Shown piece after piece: positions 14,302 to 15,160 of a DNA stretch of 15,160 nucleotides. Made by a program: the position numbers and the translations under genes. Source of the stretch: Maritalea sp047634455 (lineage in GTDB: Bacteria; Pseudomonadota; Alphaproteobacteria; Rhizobiales; Devosiaceae). The notes under the pieces were generated by a model that saw nothing but the letters and a program-made list of their open reading frames with translations, was not told the DNA's origin and searched no databases. The first letter of the stretch is position 1, and the number at the start of each line of letters is the position of its first letter. The DNA lies in NCBI RefSeq assembly GCF_047634455.1, contig NZ_JBLIAI010000064.1, forward strand, positions 1 through 15,160. The letters are read 5' to 3'.

Positions 14302-14805
14302 ATGAACAAGACAGTAATAGCAATCATCGCAGCTATCGTCGTCATCGGCGGCGGCTATTATGTATATGACAGCGGTCAAAAAGCCGAACAGGCAAAAATC
14401 GAGGCGGCGGCAACGGCTCAGGCTGAAAAAGACGCAGCAGACGCAAAAGCTGCAGAAGATAAGGCAATGGCGGAAGCTGAAGCAGCAGCAAAGGCTGAGG
14501 CAGAAGCCAAAGCTAAGGCCGAGGCAGAAGCTGATCTAGCCAAAATTGCTGAGGAAGCTGCCAAAATTGCTGAAGATGCAGCAAAAGCAGCGGCGGATGC
14601 AGCGGCAGCGGCTCAAGCTGAAGTAGACAACGCCGTCCAAGCTGTGGAAGAAGCGCTTACAGTTGAATCACTGACCAAAAATGTTGATGAATCAAACCTT
14701 GGCGATGCTGAAAAAACACTATTGAAAGCTGCCATTCAAGCCGCTGGCGACAACCAAGATGCGCTCAAAGCAATTTGGGAAGATTTCCAAGCGAGAAATC
14801 AATAA
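14302..14805 (+). CDS. Paralogue of the rod protein with a short irregular Ala/Glu/Lys helix
   Basis: The 167-residue protein begins with nearly the same anchor as its upstream neighbour: MNKTVIAIIAAIVVIGGGYY, then V for I, then YDSGQKAEQA. It ends with a matching domain, VESLTKNVDESNLGDAEKTL followed by LKAAIQAAGDNQDALKAIWEDF. Between them about 80 residues are rich in Ala, Glu and Lys without an exact repeat, predicted as one helix of roughly 12 nm. The two genes differ at many synonymous sites in these conserved ends, so the duplication is not recent. I do not recognise a named family. A candidate promoter precedes it and a strong terminator follows. AAGG lies close upstream of the ATG; no better ribosome site is visible. 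Confidence 0.85.
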   Translation: MNKTVIAIIAAIVVIGGGYYVYDSGQKAEQAKIEAAATAQAEKDAADAKAAEDKAMAEAEAAAKAEAEAKAKAEAEADLAKIAEEAAKIAEDAAKAAADAAAAAQAEVDNAVQAVEEALTVESLTKNVDESNLGDAEKTLLKAAIQAAGDNQDALKAIWEDFQARNQ

Positions 14806-14854
14806 TCATTTTAATTTTCGGCCGATCCCAATATTTAGCGGCAACACAGAATAC

Positions 14855-14893
14855 AAAAAGCCCCGGGAGCAACAAGCTCTCCGGGGCTTTTTT
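14855..14893 (+). terminator. Strong Rho-independent terminator after the second rod-protein gene
   Basis: GCCCCGGGAGC (14860-14870) pairs with GCTCTCCGGGGC (14876-14887), apart from one unpaired base, around an AACAA loop, followed by six T. An A-run (14855-14859) on the other side allows it to act also on the tRNA transcript arriving on the minus strand. Confidence 0.9.
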
Positions 14894-14896
14894 GTT

Positions 14897-14983
14897 TGGT
14901 GCGGTCGAGAAGACTCGAACTTCCACGGGTGTTACCCCACAGCGACCTCAACGCTGCGCGTCTACCAATTCCGCCACGACCGC
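14897..14983 (-). tRNA. tRNA-Leu, anticodon GAG
   Basis: On the minus strand the acceptor strands GCGGTCG and CGACCGC pair fully, followed by discriminator A and an encoded CCA. The anticodon stem CAGCG/CGCTG holds the loop TTGAGGT with anticodon GAG, which reads CUC and CUU. A long variable arm (GTGGGGTAACACCCGT region) marks it as class II, as expected for leucine. The T-loop TTCGAGT is intact. The 87-nt length includes CCA. Confidence 0.96.
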
Positions 14984-15022
14984 ATTCGGTAGATTGGCTC
15001 ACCAACTGGGTAAGCGCGCCAC

Positions 15023-15051
15023 CAATTAGCAAATGCGTTTCCAGGTGACAA
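15023..15051 (-). promoter_or_regulatory. Candidate promoter for tRNA-Leu
   Basis: On the minus strand TTGTCA (15046-15051) and TAATTG (15023-15028) are 17 bases apart, followed by a GC-rich stretch GGCGCGC like the discriminator of stable-RNA promoters. The -10 is a poor consensus match, so confidence is low. Confidence 0.3.
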
Positions 15052-15087
15052 GCGAATTGATGCTTTTTGTGAAACTTTCGTCGACGC

Positions 15088-15159
15088 CTATCTCGGACGG
15101 ACAATTTTTTGAGTGATATCAACCGACAATTGACTGTCATCGATCTTGATTTCACCAAT
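15088..15159 (-). CDS. Possible C-terminal end of an unidentified protein, cut by the window edge
   Basis: A minus-strand frame enters from the right edge and ends at TAG 15088-15090, giving 23 residues (IGEIKIDDSQLSVDITQKIV, then RPR). The alternating hydrophobic and charged pattern looks like beta strands of a real protein. The fragment is too short to identify and could be a chance open frame. Confidence 0.3.
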   Translation of the reverse strand: MGEIKIDDSQLSVDITQKIVRPR

Positions 15160-15160
15160 A

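Noticed and set aside
14897..14983. tRNA-Leu as an integration site of a mobile element
   Set aside because: No integrase gene and no repeated tRNA 3' end are visible in the window.
14835..15158. 107-codon minus-strand frame across tRNA-Leu and the terminator
   Set aside because: It reads through a complete tRNA gene and a strong terminator hairpin, so it cannot be a normal coding gene.

Overview
The window looks chromosomal and comes from an alphaproteobacterium, most likely of the Hyphomicrobiales/Rhizobiales type. The reasons are a MipZ division-site ATPase, a ClpS-ClpA pair next to a HIT protein, a FemAB-like COG3146 protein and a SPOR-tailed D,D-carboxypeptidase, and a DUF1489 protein. 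By eye the base composition is moderate and even. I see no insertion sequence, phage gene, CRISPR array or rRNA.

Left part (1-6,930): the C-terminal end of a glycerophosphodiester phosphodiesterase overlaps by 4 bp a FemAB-like N-acyltransferase gene, and a HIT-family hydrolase follows. These three run rightward and meet the leftward clpS-clpA operon at a shared hairpin terminator. Divergent from clpS is a secreted D-Ala-D-Ala carboxypeptidase with a C-terminal SPOR domain, followed after 13 nt by a small unrecognised protein.

Middle part (6,940-10,142, all leftward): mipZ, a DUF1489 gene, a compact unit encoding a possible 33-residue membrane protein with its own candidate promoter, Shine-Dalgarno and U8 terminator, and the magnesium channel/transporter gene mgtE.

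Right part (10,395-15,160): a complete four-gene bufferin-type operon runs rightward. It encodes a DUF2282 precursor with a signal peptide and four Cys, a DUF692/MNIO enzyme, a DUF2063 partner and a DoxX membrane protein. Bufferins are recently described ribosomally made peptides that carry modified cysteines and help the cell withstand metal (copper) stress. A strong hairpin followed by a T-rich stretch sits between the precursor gene and the enzyme genes, and may set their relative expression. Next come two tandem paralogues of an unrecognised family. Each has an almost identical N-terminal membrane anchor, an Ala/Glu/Lys helical rod and a similar C-terminal domain of about 50 residues. In the first copy the rod is 28 protein-perfect copies of the nonapeptide EAAAKAAAE, whose 27-bp DNA units differ only at synonymous positions. 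A tRNA-Leu(GAG) gene lies on the minus strand near the right edge, with a possible partial gene end beyond it.

Most of the window is ordinary housekeeping. The rod-protein pair, the possible attenuator in the bufferin operon and the small membrane-protein gene are the parts most worth a second look.
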